Shown here in pieces: positions 24,808 to 33,584 of a stretch of 40,481 nucleotides of DNA (its first letter is position 1; every line of letters starts with the position of its first letter). The notes under the pieces were generated by a model that had not been told where the DNA came from, did no database searches, and saw nothing but the letters and a program-made list of their open reading frames with translations. The DNA lies in contig JAIPAL010000015.1 of the NCBI GenBank assembly GCA_021740085.1, forward strand, positions 1-40,481, read 5' to 3'. Source of the DNA: Crocinitomicaceae bacterium (GTDB taxonomy: Bacteria; Bacteroidota; Bacteroidia; Flavobacteriales_D; Crocinitomicaceae). A program made the translations under genes and the position numbers.

Positions 24808-24998
24808 TTCATACCAACGGAAAAGAAAACAGAATGATTTTCCTCTGCCTTCTTGCTTGCGTTATGAATCCTATCCATTAAATCTGCCACCTGAAATATA
24901 TTTAAGCTAGATTGCTCGCCTAAATCTCGGTGCTTGGATAACTTAATTTTTGCTTGATGAATAGTCTTTGTTCTTAATGATTGCATATAGGTTGTCAT
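24804..24998 (-). CDS. Small hypothetical protein
   Basis: 64 aa, rich in Lys, Ser and His, with no signal peptide and no membrane helix; the middle ([20 protein letters not shown]) looks helical and amphipathic. No family recognised. The ATG is followed by a Lys/Arg-rich N-terminus. Support is moderate: it is in an otherwise empty stretch, has a normal amino acid mix, and its stop shares bases with the mnmA stop, a compact layout also seen at 38379-38382. It could still be a chance frame. Confidence 0.5.
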   Translation of the reverse strand: MTTYMQSLRTKTIHQAKIKLSKHRDLGEQSSLNIFQVADLMDRIHNASKKAEENHSVFFSVGMN

Positions 24999-25161
24999 AG
25001 TTACTATTTTAAAACTGTGAAGTAATACGCTAGGTATTTCCGCAAGGTTTCAATTTTCGTAGTTAAACGCTAAAATACATTTAATTGAACCAGTCAACTA
25101 TAACATCAACAATAAGTTATCTTTATCAAATTTGAACTTTAAGGTTAACAAGTATCTCGTT

Positions 25162-26160
25162 TTAATGGTGCTGAGAACAGTATCCACTCGGGTCTAACGT
25201 TTTTCTTTTGCACTGTGCACCTTTTTGTGTAATTCCTTTACATTGAACCGATACAATTGTATTTGACGAATTATTATTGCTATTGGAGGAATTAGTTGCT
25301 TGCCATGACCAACAAGAAATACATACTGAACTTTCCAGTGACATTTCTTGCTGATCAGGTAGATTAGGGAAAAAGTTCAAGCCAGTTAACTGTTCCACTT
25401 TATCAATCGAAACAGCAAAACTACTTAAATCAGCCTTCGACCCTTGATTAGGGATGATAAAACCAATCGCTTTAAATTCTGGTTGACTATAGTCTAATAA
25501 AACTTTATAATAATATGCTGGAATTGAAACCTTGTTTGGACCAATACTAGGTAAATTACTACTTAATATTGGCCCAGTAACGACATACAAAGATTTATTT
25601 TCCCTTGCCCAAGTTCTAACTAACTCCTCCAGTCTTTTCCAAATTCCCCTGTTAAAACTTGGATCTTGAGGACTCATATTGCTGTAATAAAAGGATTCCA
25701 GCATGGTTTGGTTGGACCAAGACATATCAGCAGCCGGCGCTAAATGCCCACGATCATACCCAGATCCTTTATAATCACCATCATTAGCCGAAGCTGTTTT
25801 GATGGCATCGTCGACCAAAAATTTATCCGAGCGTTCAAACTTACGATCTGTTTCCTCACTTGTTAACTCATATGCGATCCAAAATGCTTGCTCATGTTCC
25901 TCACTATATAAAAGACTATATGCAGTATGGTGAACAATTAACTTTTCATTTTCCGTTGCCGGAATCTCCATTTTTGGCGATGCAACAGCATGTTCCTCCG
26001 AAATAACAACACTATCATTTATCGATGCATAAACCTGTTCGGTTGTAACATTCTCATTACGAGCTACCTCTACAGGTGCAGTCTTAACATAATTACAACT
26101 AGAGAAGAAAGCTCCAATTAAAAAAATAAATCCAAAAAATACCCCCTTGTTTTTCATCAT
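25162..26160 (-). CDS. Lipoprotein DNA/RNA non-specific endonuclease with C-terminal Cys/His tail
   Basis: 332 aa. Lipoprotein signal: Lys-rich start, hydrophobic core, lipobox FFSSC with Cys22. A low-complexity linker leads to the NucA/NUC1-type nuclease domain (about 75-290). DRGH (136-139) carries the catalytic His139, NMSPQDPSFNRGIW (161-174) holds the metal-binding Asn170, and VVTGPI is the conserved core strand. It should cut single- and double-stranded DNA and RNA outside the cytoplasm, for nutrient or phosphate scavenging or defence. The last 26 residues hold Cys307, Cys317, Cys328 and His331 in a CK-x8-CKRK-x8-YC-x2-H pattern, a small zinc-finger-like tail. Two bp from the next gene upstream on this strand, so probably co-transcribed. 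Confidence 0.9.
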   Translation of the reverse strand: MMKNKGVFFGFIFLIGAFFSSCNYVKTAPVEVARNENVTTEQVYASINDSVVISEEHAVASPKMEIPATENEKLIVHHTAYSLLYSEEHEQAFWIAYELTSEETDRKFERSDKFLVDDAIKTASANDGDYKGSGYDRGHLAPAADMSWSNQTMLESFYYSNMSPQDPSFNRGIWKRLEELVRTWARENKSLYVVTGPILSSNLPSIGPNKVSIPAYYYKVLLDYSQPEFKAIGFIIPNQGSKADLSSFAVSIDKVEQLTGLNFFPNLPDQQEMSLESSVCISCWSWQATNSSNSNNNSSNTIVSVQCKGITQKGAQCKRKTLDPSGYCSQHH

Positions 26161-26162
26161 AA

Positions 26163-27857
26163 TTATTTCACTAATAAATTAGCATTAATAGCATCAGCGC
26201 TACCAATTTTCAAAGAACAAATATAGATCCCACAAGCCAATTGATTAGTTTTAATGGCAATTTGACTCACTCCCTGTTCAGTAACATTAACAACTTTTTT
26301 ACCTGAAAAATCAACTACTGACAATTCTACTAATTCTTTTGCTTCATTATTAAACGTAATGAAAGCATAACTATCAGAAGGATTCGGATAAATAAGAAGC
26401 TCATTATCTTCTTCTTGATACAAGGGGAAGGTAACTTTCCACAAATCTCCACCACGTTCAATTACGTATAATTCATTTCCCACTAACATTGCGTCCACAG
26501 GCAAATAAAAGCCACTTACTAAATCCAATGTTGTCATTTTATAATTATCAATACCGGCATCATAAACAAGTTTAAGTTGCCTTAATTCACGCGATGGGTC
26601 TACAAAAGGACAAGGAGTTCCCCACGGTGAAATAGGTGAAAAACCAGTACTATCACCCCCGGGCATAAAACTCAAAACAAAACCATCACCTCTAAAAGGA
26701 TTTGCCAGCAAACTATCTTTATCGAAAACCAATCCCAAAGGAGATGCATGTGGCGTAAATGTAGAAACATACGTTCCTTCCTCGCTTGCTTTCATTACCA
26801 TTCCTGTGTTTGCATCACGGTAATAATCAGCAGAAACGCCATAATTCCTGACCGGCTCCATAAATGTAATATTCGAAGGTAAGGCAGGAAAAGTAGGGTC
26901 ATCCAAAAACCACCCTGCCGCAACTCCCCCACAATTCGGATTCACCAAAGGATCATTTAAATAATTATAAGGTGAATTAACCAATGGATTGATGTTTCCA
27001 CCCATATTCCATGGAAAGCCATAGTTTTTTCCTTGCCGAATCCAATTCAATTCTTCAGGATCATCACGCTCCCCCGAATTATCAATCGAAAAAAGTGTGT
27101 CATTGCCATCCCACGCAAAATCATATGCATTCCTTGTACCTGAAACGTAAATAAAACCGCTATTTTCCAACCACAATGAATCATTTACTAAATGAATGGG
27201 TAAGGAAGAAATAGGAAAACGAAAAATACGGCAAGTCATTGGTGTTTCTCTGCAATTTGGCCATGCCCCGTTATTATCATCCATTTCACCTAGATGTGTA
27301 CGTGCACCACTACTAACGAATAAGAAATCACCAGATGGATCGATGGAAACACCAGAAAATCCATGGTCACCCGTCGGACTAGCGCTAGGATATGGATCAC
27401 TTGAAACGAGAGTTTCCCATAAACGAGTTCCATTCGTTTGAGGTGTGCCCTTTGAAATTATAGCAACGCCTGTAGTACTCGTCCAATTATTTCCCGATAG
27501 ATAAAGAATTCCTTCACGGAAATACAATCCCTGCAAGGAAGAAATTCCATGATCACCTGCAGAATAACGCAATGAATCCGATGCGCCGCCAGCAGAATTC
27601 ATAAAAACTTCATAAATATCACCGGTAATCACCGAATAAAAAAGATGGCCTGATTTTTCATCGTATGATATTTTTGTAGCGTAGGGCTTCACTTCGAAAA
27701 TTGAATCAACTATTAGCTTATTCGTTAGAGGATAAACCCGCTGTTGGGCAAAAGAATAATTCTGAAAAAATAAACAATAAAAAAATAAGTACCACCCTAC
27801 TTTCTTATTTCCATGCCCAGAAACAAACAAAAAATCATTAAATATAAGTTGAAACAT
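26163..27857 (-). CDS. T9SS-exported glucose/sorbosone dehydrogenase-like beta-propeller protein
   Basis: 564 aa. The N-terminus has a long lead before the hydrophobic signal core (YLFFYCLFFQ, ending SFAQQ at about 39). An in-frame TTG about 11 codons in may be the true start, since ATG at 27857 gives an unusual lead. The body (about 45-440) resembles a soluble PQQ-type sugar dehydrogenase or HHIP-like six-bladed propeller: GDHGISSLQGLYF, GDHGFSGVSIDPSGDFLFV, and GWFLDDPTFPALPSN then PVRNYGVSADYY. The C-terminus LLIYPNPSDSYAFITF to LLVK is a type A T9SS sorting domain. Released from or bound to the cell surface; whether it binds PQQ and oxidises sugars cannot be told. Confidence 0.8.
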   Translation of the reverse strand: MFQLIFNDFLFVSGHGNKKVGWYLFFYCLFFQNYSFAQQRVYPLTNKLIVDSIFEVKPYATKISYDEKSGHLFYSVITGDIYEVFMNSAGGASDSLRYSAGDHGISSLQGLYFREGILYLSGNNWTSTTGVAIISKGTPQTNGTRLWETLVSSDPYPSASPTGDHGFSGVSIDPSGDFLFVSSGARTHLGEMDDNNGAWPNCRETPMTCRIFRFPISSLPIHLVNDSLWLENSGFIYVSGTRNAYDFAWDGNDTLFSIDNSGERDDPEELNWIRQGKNYGFPWNMGGNINPLVNSPYNYLNDPLVNPNCGGVAAGWFLDDPTFPALPSNITFMEPVRNYGVSADYYRDANTGMVMKASEEGTYVSTFTPHASPLGLVFDKDSLLANPFRGDGFVLSFMPGGDSTGFSPISPWGTPCPFVDPSRELRQLKLVYDAGIDNYKMTTLDLVSGFYLPVDAMLVGNELYVIERGGDLWKVTFPLYQEEDNELLIYPNPSDSYAFITFNNEAKELVELSVVDFSGKKVVNVTEQGVSQIAIKTNQLACGIYICSLKIGSADAINANLLVK

Positions 27858-28001
27858 CCCTTATCCAATATTATCGAAATCGTTTTAGCTATTATGTAAA
27901 CATAATCAATTACTATCAAATTTAATAATTACTTGGTACATTAATAAATTCAATACCTACAACTGAAATTGTAGACCTTGGATTATAGAGAATTTGTTTA
28001 A

Positions 28002-28448
28002 CTAGATTTCTTTTTTCTGAGTAAAATCCCAGCCATGTTCTTCCATGAAGATTTTTATTTCAGTATTAAAAGATTTTTTAGAATGATGTACTTCTTGATT
28101 ATGAATATATTTTCGAACTGACTTGAGAGCTCCCTCACTTACACCTACAGCCCAATAATCATCTTGCCAATAAAATTTTTGTTTTGTTAAATTATTTTTA
28201 TTTATCCAATAGGAAGATTCTCCTTTTATGAGTTGGGCTACTTTGCTAATACTTTGCTCTCTTCCTATCGATATCAAACAATGCGCATGATCTTGATAAC
28301 CATTTACACAATCAAGCCAAATCCCTTTTTCTGCTGCATTTTCTTTGATATGTTGAAATACTTGCTTTCTCAAATCCGAGGAATTTAAAAAGGGCGCCCT
28401 GTTTTTTGTTGAAAAGACCATGTGTATGTAAACTCTGACCCAACTCAT
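28002..28448 (-). mobile_element. REP-associated tyrosine transposase (RAYT, IS200/Y1 superfamily)
   Basis: 148 aa, full length for the family. The HUH metal motif is HAH (His54, His56) in YQDHAHCLIS. The catalytic tyrosine is Tyr114 in VRKYIHNQEVHHSKKSF, with the typical HH at 121-122 and Glu130. WVRVYIHMVFSTKNRAPF at the N-terminus is the usual RAYT opening. Such single-copy domesticated transposases nick and join single-stranded REP hairpins and help spread them. The gene looks intact. Directly upstream (28541-29100) lies an array of REP-like sequences that share the core GGCTTTAGCC, supporting this reading over a plain IS200. No IS ends or target duplications are seen. Confidence 0.88.
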
Positions 28449-28543
28449 ACTTTTTATATTTGATTATTTCTTTTTGCATTTGCTTAAAGGAAATTTTACA
28501 GCATTTATTGTCTATAAATTGTTCTTAGTAAACATTTTCTAAT

Positions 28544-28605
28544 GTGGCTAAAGCCACTATTTTTAAGATCTCCTTATAGCTGTTGCTTAAAAGCAACAGC
28601 TATAA
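28544..28605. repeat. Two REP-like hairpins next to the RAYT gene
   Basis: GTGGC-TAAA-GCCAC at 28544-28557 carries on the minus strand the same GGCTTTAGCC core as the tandem array. Next, 28574-28605 is a perfect 15-bp inverted repeat TTATAGCTGTTGCTT with a 2-nt loop. It is followed on the plus strand by TTGTTTTTTATT, terminator-like, but no plus-strand gene ends here. Confidence 0.7.
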
Positions 28606-28642
28606 TTGTTTTTTATTAATCAAATTCAGTTGGCTGCTTTTT

Positions 28643-29099
28643 CATAATGCATCCATTTCAGTTGGGCCTTAGCTAAAAATCATTCGCTTTTTTTCATAAT
28701 GCATCCATTTCAGTTGGGCTTTAGCGAAAAATCATTCGCTTTTTTTCATAATGCATCCATTTCATTTGGACTTTAGCTAAAAATCATTCGCTTTTTTTTT
28801 CATAATGCATCCATTTCAGTTGTGCTTTAGCTAAAAATCATCTGCTTTTTCATAATGCATCCATTTCAGTTGGGCTTTAGCTAAAAATCATTCGCTTTTT
28901 TTCATAATGCATCCATTTCAGTTGGGCTTTAGCGAAAAATCATCTGCTTTTTCATAATGCATCCATTTCAGTTGGGCTTTATCTAAAAATCATTCGCTTT
29001 TTTTTTCATAATGCATCTATTTCATTTGGGCATTAACTAAAAATCATTCGTTTTTTTTCATAATGCATCCATTTCAGTTGGGCTTTAGCCAACTGAAAA
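28643..29099. repeat. Tandem array of nine ~52-bp REP-derived repeats
   Basis: Nine units begin with CATAATGCATC at 28643, 28695, 28747, 28801, 28851, 28903, 28953, 29007 and 29059. Periods are 50-54 bp, varying mostly in a run of T. Each carries ATTTCAGTTGGGCTTTAGC or a close variant, then AAAAATCATTCGC and the T-run. Only the last unit keeps a full hairpin: TTCAGTTGG-gctttag-CCAACTGAA. A partial unit precedes the first (28624-28642). No spacers as in CRISPR. This array and the hairpins before it explain the 690-bp gap 28449-29137; no gene is seen there. Confidence 0.93.
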
Positions 29100-29119
29100 T
29101 CCTTTTTGTTATCCGTTAT

Positions 29120-29164
29120 ATTCTCCAATCAAAAAAATCATCTGACTTTTTTTGATTGGAGAAT
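29120..29164. repeat. Perfect 18-bp inverted repeat at the 3' end of the GNAT gene
   Basis: ATTCTCCAATCAAAAAAA (29120-29137) and its exact complement (29147-29164) surround a 9-nt centre containing the GNAT stop codon (29138-29140). One arm encodes the last residues of the protein. It could act as an mRNA end structure or be a REP-like remnant; no T-run follows the stem on the minus strand. Confidence 0.75.
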
Positions 29165-29578
29165 ATTTATAAAATGAAATCCTTTCGGACTATATCCTTC
29201 ATTATAAAAAAACTTATGAGCGTTGAAATTAGTGGTATAAGAATCCAATGAAAGCATGGTGCAATCATATTCCATCGCTTTTTTATGAAGAAAGTCAAAA
29301 ATCAATTTGCCTATTCCTTGGCTCCTATATTTCTCAACAACCACAATATTATCTAACTCCAAGTATTTACCGCACCATAATTTAGTACCTATCCAAAAGC
29401 CACTGATTCCAAGGCAGATTTCTCCGTCAAAAACCCCAACTTGTCCATAATTATGGGGCAACATTTGTTCCAATTCATCCTCGTATTCTTCTAAGGTTAA
29501 ACTTGGATACAACACTTGAAGAACTGATATATTATTGATCATTTCTTGCTTATCTACTAATTCTCTAACTGTTAACAT
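29138..29578 (-). CDS. GNAT-family N-acetyltransferase
   Basis: 146 aa. It transfers an acetyl group from acetyl-CoA to an unknown amine. The core is complete: the central strand LELDNIVVVEKYRSQGIGKLI (about 73-93) includes the acetyl-CoA loop RSQGIGKL (85-92), and the C-terminal LDSYTTNFNAHKFFYNEGY matches motif B with the usual Tyr. A short N-terminal extension (1-25) comes before the first strand. Cytoplasmic. Its start is 5 bp from the stop of the S9 peptidase gene, so it is probably the second gene of that transcript. Codons for its last residues are part of a perfect inverted repeat. Confidence 0.88.
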   Translation of the reverse strand: MLTVRELVDKQEMINNISVLQVLYPSLTLEEYEDELEQMLPHNYGQVGVFDGEICLGISGFWIGTKLWCGKYLELDNIVVVEKYRSQGIGKLIFDFLHKKAMEYDCTMLSLDSYTTNFNAHKFFYNEGYSPKGFHFINILQSKKVR

Positions 29579-29583
29579 CTATG

Positions 29584-31917
29584 CTATTTTTTTAAATTCT
29601 TTTCGAATAATTCTAAAATCCTTCTGTATTCATCTTGCCAAGAATAGGTATTTTTAAATCCATGTGCCTCTACAGGATATACCGCTAGTTCCCAGTCCTT
29701 TTTTCCCAATTCAATAAACCGCTGACTTAATCGAACGACATCTTGAAATTGCACATTATCATCCACCATTCCATGAAGCATAATTAATGGTTTACTTAGA
29801 TTTTGAGCAAAATAAATAGGTGAACTTTTTTCATACGCCCCTGGATCCGTTGTTGGATAGTTAAGAATATTACTCGTGTACTCGTGATTGTAATGTGCCC
29901 AATCTGTTACAGAACGCAAAGCAGCACCACAAGCGAATTCAGTTGGGCTGGTCAATAATCCCATTAGTGTAATAAATCCACCGTAGGATCCACCGTAAAT
30001 TCCAACACGATTGGAATCAATTCCATGTTGTTTTACCAAGAAATCTTTCGCGTCAATGAAATCGTTCAAATCTCTTCCTCCCATATGTCGATAGATGGCG
30101 GTTCGATAATCTCTCCCATAACCTTCACTAGCGCGATAATCTAAATCCAATACCGTGTATCCTAAATCGCACAATAAATTATGGAACATGTATTCTCGGT
30201 AGTAATTACTCCAATATTTGTGGGCATTTTGTAAATATCCTGCACCATGCACAAACAAAACAGCTGCCCCATTTTTCTTTGATGAATCAGGCTCATAAAT
30301 CCTCGAGGCAACCTGAATTCCATCGCTTGCTGTAAATTGAATAACTGGAGGCTTTCGCCAAGAATAAGCGAGAAATTCAGGCCTTGTTGAATGGGTAATC
30401 CGGACCATTTTCGTGTTTATTGTATTACTTGCCAAATACAATTCCCATGGCGTGTTTGAATTGGAGTATCGAACCAGCAATGACTTTTCATCCGGAGAAA
30501 CTTTCACATCGTGAAAACCATCTTCTGTTAGGATAGGGGTCCAAAGTAAACTTTTGATATCCAAGTGATAAAAATCGCGGTTTCCAGGATGCGTTTTGTT
30601 GGCTGTGATAAAAAATCGATTTTTATCTTTCGACAATTGCACCGAATGAATTTCGAAATTACCAGATGTTAATGCCGTTTTTTTACCTGATACTAAATCA
30701 TAAGAATAGAGATGAGAATAGCCTGTTTCTTCGGATTGAAAATAAAATGATTTACCATCTTCTAACCAATCCAAAATGGCTTCTTCTTCATTCCATGAAG
30801 AGATTCCGGGACCACCAATCCATGCCTCATCGTGTTGATGCTCCAACTCTTTAATAGTTGCATTTTGCAAATCAATTAGTACGATCCAACGATCTTTATT
30901 ATCAGCGCTTCGAATATCGCACAATCCTACATTTGATGTATTTGATAATTTTAATGGGTGTATGAAAAGTGAGCGATCTTTATCGTAGTTGGAAGATTTA
31001 AGTGTGTCTAAATAAGCTGGTTTTTTTCGGATAGCGGAAAGCACCGATAAATCAATCCATTTTAAAGAATCTGAACGTAAGTTTAAAATAGCCAATCGCT
31101 GACTAGGTTCCAATTCACTTACTTTTGATCGTGCCGTATTCACAGTCACCTTCCCGTTCAACGTAATAAATGCAGGGACATTAGTCTCTTCTTGAGCTGC
31201 ATCATTGTTCATTACCACTGACACAAAATTCCCAGATGGCGCTATTTGTAAGGAGGAAAGGTTACCCGATCCAAGATAATTGACTTTAGGTCTTGGAAAA
31301 AGATGGAAATCACCTTGCAGCTTATCCCACTCTTTCTTTTTGTTTTTGTCCTTATAAAATACAAACAACTCCTCCTGCTGTTTGTCCAAAAAGCTTGAAT
31401 CTTTAGTTTTTGTTTTCGCTTCTCCCAGTACAAAATTTGTACGAGTACGAAAGGTAGATTTTCCCTCCTTATTTTCCCATTCAACTAAATTCAATGCTTG
31501 TTGAAAAACGATTCTATTTGGATCTACTAAACGTTGCACGTTACTGACCGATTCAACGCCCTGATAACACGACGAAATATCTCCATTAATTTTATAAAGT
31601 GAGGCAAGAGCGCCCTCCTTTTCAAAATACATGACCTTAAATCCGCTCTGAAGTGGATCGTGCCCTACTATCATTTCTGACTGAATAGAATCTAGCTTTT
31701 GAATTATTTTAGTCTTGCAATTATATTGATAAAAAGAGGTGCCTAGCTCCTTTTCTTGTTGCCAATCAAAATAAATAGTACTGCCATCGTAGGACCAAAA
31801 GGGATTCTCTGGCAGGTGCCCGATAAAACTTGGGCCGCTCATTATTTCCTTCAAATTAAGTTGAGAAAAACAAGCCAATGGCAGACAAGAAACAATAATA
31901 AATAAGAAAAATTTCAT
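29584..31917 (-). CDS. Secreted S9-family prolyl oligopeptidase/dipeptidyl peptidase-like hydrolase
   Basis: 777 aa. Signal peptide 1-18 (ends CFS, before Q19). The N-terminal two-thirds form a beta-propeller with repeats such as ENPFWSYDGSTIYFDW, SPDEKSLLVRYSNS and LEDGKSFYFQSEE. The alpha/beta hydrolase domain covers about 540-777, with nucleophile Ser644 (GIYGGSYGGF), Asp719 (HGMVDDNVQF) and His752 (VEAHGFKN) as the triad. DYRASEGYGRDYRTAIYRHM is typical of the DPP-IV/acylaminoacyl branch. Probably periplasmic, removing dipeptides or short peptides. No T9SS domain. A TAATTTTA box lies about 17 bp upstream on the minus strand. Confidence 0.93.
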   Translation of the reverse strand: MKFFLFIIVSCLPLACFSQLNLKEIMSGPSFIGHLPENPFWSYDGSTIYFDWQQEKELGTSFYQYNCKTKIIQKLDSIQSEMIVGHDPLQSGFKVMYFEKEGALASLYKINGDISSCYQGVESVSNVQRLVDPNRIVFQQALNLVEWENKEGKSTFRTRTNFVLGEAKTKTKDSSFLDKQQEELFVFYKDKNKKKEWDKLQGDFHLFPRPKVNYLGSGNLSSLQIAPSGNFVSVVMNNDAAQEETNVPAFITLNGKVTVNTARSKVSELEPSQRLAILNLRSDSLKWIDLSVLSAIRKKPAYLDTLKSSNYDKDRSLFIHPLKLSNTSNVGLCDIRSADNKDRWIVLIDLQNATIKELEHQHDEAWIGGPGISSWNEEEAILDWLEDGKSFYFQSEETGYSHLYSYDLVSGKKTALTSGNFEIHSVQLSKDKNRFFITANKTHPGNRDFYHLDIKSLLWTPILTEDGFHDVKVSPDEKSLLVRYSNSNTPWELYLASNTINTKMVRITHSTRPEFLAYSWRKPPVIQFTASDGIQVASRIYEPDSSKKNGAAVLFVHGAGYLQNAHKYWSNYYREYMFHNLLCDLGYTVLDLDYRASEGYGRDYRTAIYRHMGGRDLNDFIDAKDFLVKQHGIDSNRVGIYGGSYGGFITLMGLLTSPTEFACGAALRSVTDWAHYNHEYTSNILNYPTTDPGAYEKSSPIYFAQNLSKPLIMLHGMVDDNVQFQDVVRLSQRFIELGKKDWELAVYPVEAHGFKNTYSWQDEYRRILELFEKNLKK

Positions 31918-32018
31918 AAAAAAAAGTGAAGTATAAAATTACATTTTTATGCGAATACAAACGTTTTTTTTCTTCATTATTCGTTAGGTTTAAGGCCTAG
32001 TTCGTACCTTCGTACACT

Positions 32019-32789
32019 ATGATAAGTTTTGTTAAGCGGATACTATTTAAATTACTTACGCAACGTGCCTACCTTAAAGCAATGCACAGAGGATTTTATT
32101 TTCTATTTGATCTGGGATTACTGAAAAATGATAGGCGATTTAAATTCCATTACATCGCCAAACAACTTATCAAAAAGGATTTTACAGTGATTGATATCGG
32201 TGCCAACCTTGGTTATTTCGCAAAAACATTTGCTCGATTAACCCCGCAAGGAAAAGTAATTTGCATTGAGCCTATCCTACCCTTTTACCAAATTTTACAA
32301 AAGTTTTTATCCCTCTATCCTCAGGTAGTTATTCATAATATTGCTTTGGGAGAGGAAGAGGGAATTGTTGAAATGGTATTGCCAGAATCTAATGGAATGA
32401 TTCGAACAGGCTTACCACACATCGTAGATAAATCGGAAGATATCGGTGGACAAAAAACAGCGCAAGTTAAAGTAAAAAAGGGAAGTGAGTTGTTTGGTTC
32501 ACTTTCTAAAATAGATTATATCAAATGTGATATTGAGGGCTACGAATGGATTGTTTTCAATGAATTACTTCCTGTAATTTCTAAATACAGGCCGATTATT
32601 CAAGTAGAAATTTCAGAGACCAATATTGATCATTTAGTTAATTATTTTGATCAATTAGAATATTGTCAATATGGAATATGCGATTTTAAAATTATAAGGG
32701 AAAAGGGTCGACAGAAGGAGATTGGTGATTTTTTATTTATTCCAATCGAACAAAAAGAGGCATTTGAAACCAACTTTAAACTAAACTAA
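32019..32789 (+). CDS. FkbM-family SAM-dependent methyltransferase
   Basis: 256 aa. SAM-binding motif I is VIDIGANLGYFAKT (57-70), and the acidic end of strand 2 is VICIEPILPFYQ. The FkbM signature IKCDIEGYEWIVFNELL appears in the second half (about 169-185), as in O-methyltransferases acting on sugars, polyketides or lipids; the acceptor is unknown. The N-terminal 45 residues are basic and hydrophobic, perhaps membrane-associating. Upstream is a TACCTTCG box, 8 bp from the ATG, close to the -7 consensus. The lipoprotein gene follows after 1 bp, so they form an operon; no glycan cluster is nearby. Confidence 0.9.
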   Translation: MISFVKRILFKLLTQRAYLKAMHRGFYFLFDLGLLKNDRRFKFHYIAKQLIKKDFTVIDIGANLGYFAKTFARLTPQGKVICIEPILPFYQILQKFLSLYPQVVIHNIALGEEEGIVEMVLPESNGMIRTGLPHIVDKSEDIGGQKTAQVKVKKGSELFGSLSKIDYIKCDIEGYEWIVFNELLPVISKYRPIIQVEISETNIDHLVNYFDQLEYCQYGICDFKIIREKGRQKEIGDFLFIPIEQKEAFETNFKLN

Positions 32790-32790
32790 C

Positions 32791-33411
32791 ATGCGATTTA
32801 TCATTAGTTGTTTCTTAATTGGATTACTTTTTTCATGTGAAAAAGGAACAGGAAATTTCACGATAAAAGGCACTATCACCGATGCTACGAATCAAACAGG
32901 CTTGGTAGGTGCAGAAATAAAAATATACAAGGTTCCTATTGCAAGTACCCAAGAAATTCTAATTGGAACAACGATTCTTGGTTCAGATGGGAGCTATACA
33001 TTTACATTTCCTAGAGAAAAAATGGAACGATATACCCTGCATATCAAGAAAGAAAATTATTTTGATCTAACAGAAGACGTCTATTATTCAAGCTTATCAC
33101 TTAACAATGACAATATCCGTAACTATTCCACCAAAGCGAAAGCTTGGATAGCACTACATTTTGTAAATAATAATCCCCAAGCTACCGATCATTTACAATA
33201 CATTAAACAAGCCGGTTTGCAGGGTTGTACAGCTTGTTGCCCAAATACAGAACAAAATTATTTTGGAGCCTTAGACACCACCATTTATTGCATTAACAAT
33301 GGCAATGAGATTTATTCAGTTTATTATTGGGTCTTAAATTCGAGCAACCAAGGATTATTATCTGCTGTAACTACTGCATTTGATACGACAGAAATAATAT
33401 TGAATTATTGA
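32791..33411 (+). CDS. Lipoprotein with carboxypeptidase-regulatory-like (Ig-like) domain
   Basis: 206 aa. Lipobox GLLFSC with Cys16. Residues 22-100 form a CarboxypepD_reg/transthyretin-like beta-sandwich: FTIKGTITDATNQTGLVGAE, then LGSDGSYTFTFPRE and YTLHIKKENY. The C-terminal half has a Cys cluster (GCTACCPN near 147-154, and one more Cys) that could form a disulfide or bind metal. No enzyme motif. An envelope structural or binding role is likely. Co-transcribed with the FkbM gene 1 bp upstream. Confidence 0.8.
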   Translation: MRFIISCFLIGLLFSCEKGTGNFTIKGTITDATNQTGLVGAEIKIYKVPIASTQEILIGTTILGSDGSYTFTFPREKMERYTLHIKKENYFDLTEDVYYSSLSLNNDNIRNYSTKAKAWIALHFVNNNPQATDHLQYIKQAGLQGCTACCPNTEQNYFGALDTTIYCINNGNEIYSVYYWVLNSSNQGLLSAVTTAFDTTEIILNY

Positions 33412-33584
33412 TTTTCAACAAAGACAATCACGCCTTTTAATATCAAATAACAATATTGAACAAAAGGATTCTCCCCTAAATAATTTTTTATTTAGTCTAA
33501 AAGGTGCTAATTTTACTAAAAAAAAAATAAAAAACACTAACCACTACTACGATAAGTCAGTATTAAAAATCCAAAAAAACCACA

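Noticed and set aside
28002..28448. Complete IS200-type insertion sequence
   Set aside because: No subterminal IS hairpin pair at the expected places and no tnpB; the neighbouring REP array fits a RAYT better.
28643..29099. CRISPR array
   Set aside because: The repeats are directly joined, with near-identical sequence through the whole 50-54 bp period; there are no unique spacers and no cas genes.
33476..33495. Rho-independent terminator after the lipoprotein gene
   Set aside because: The CTAAATAA/TTATTTAG hairpin is almost all A and T with a TTTT loop and no T-run after it; too weak to call.
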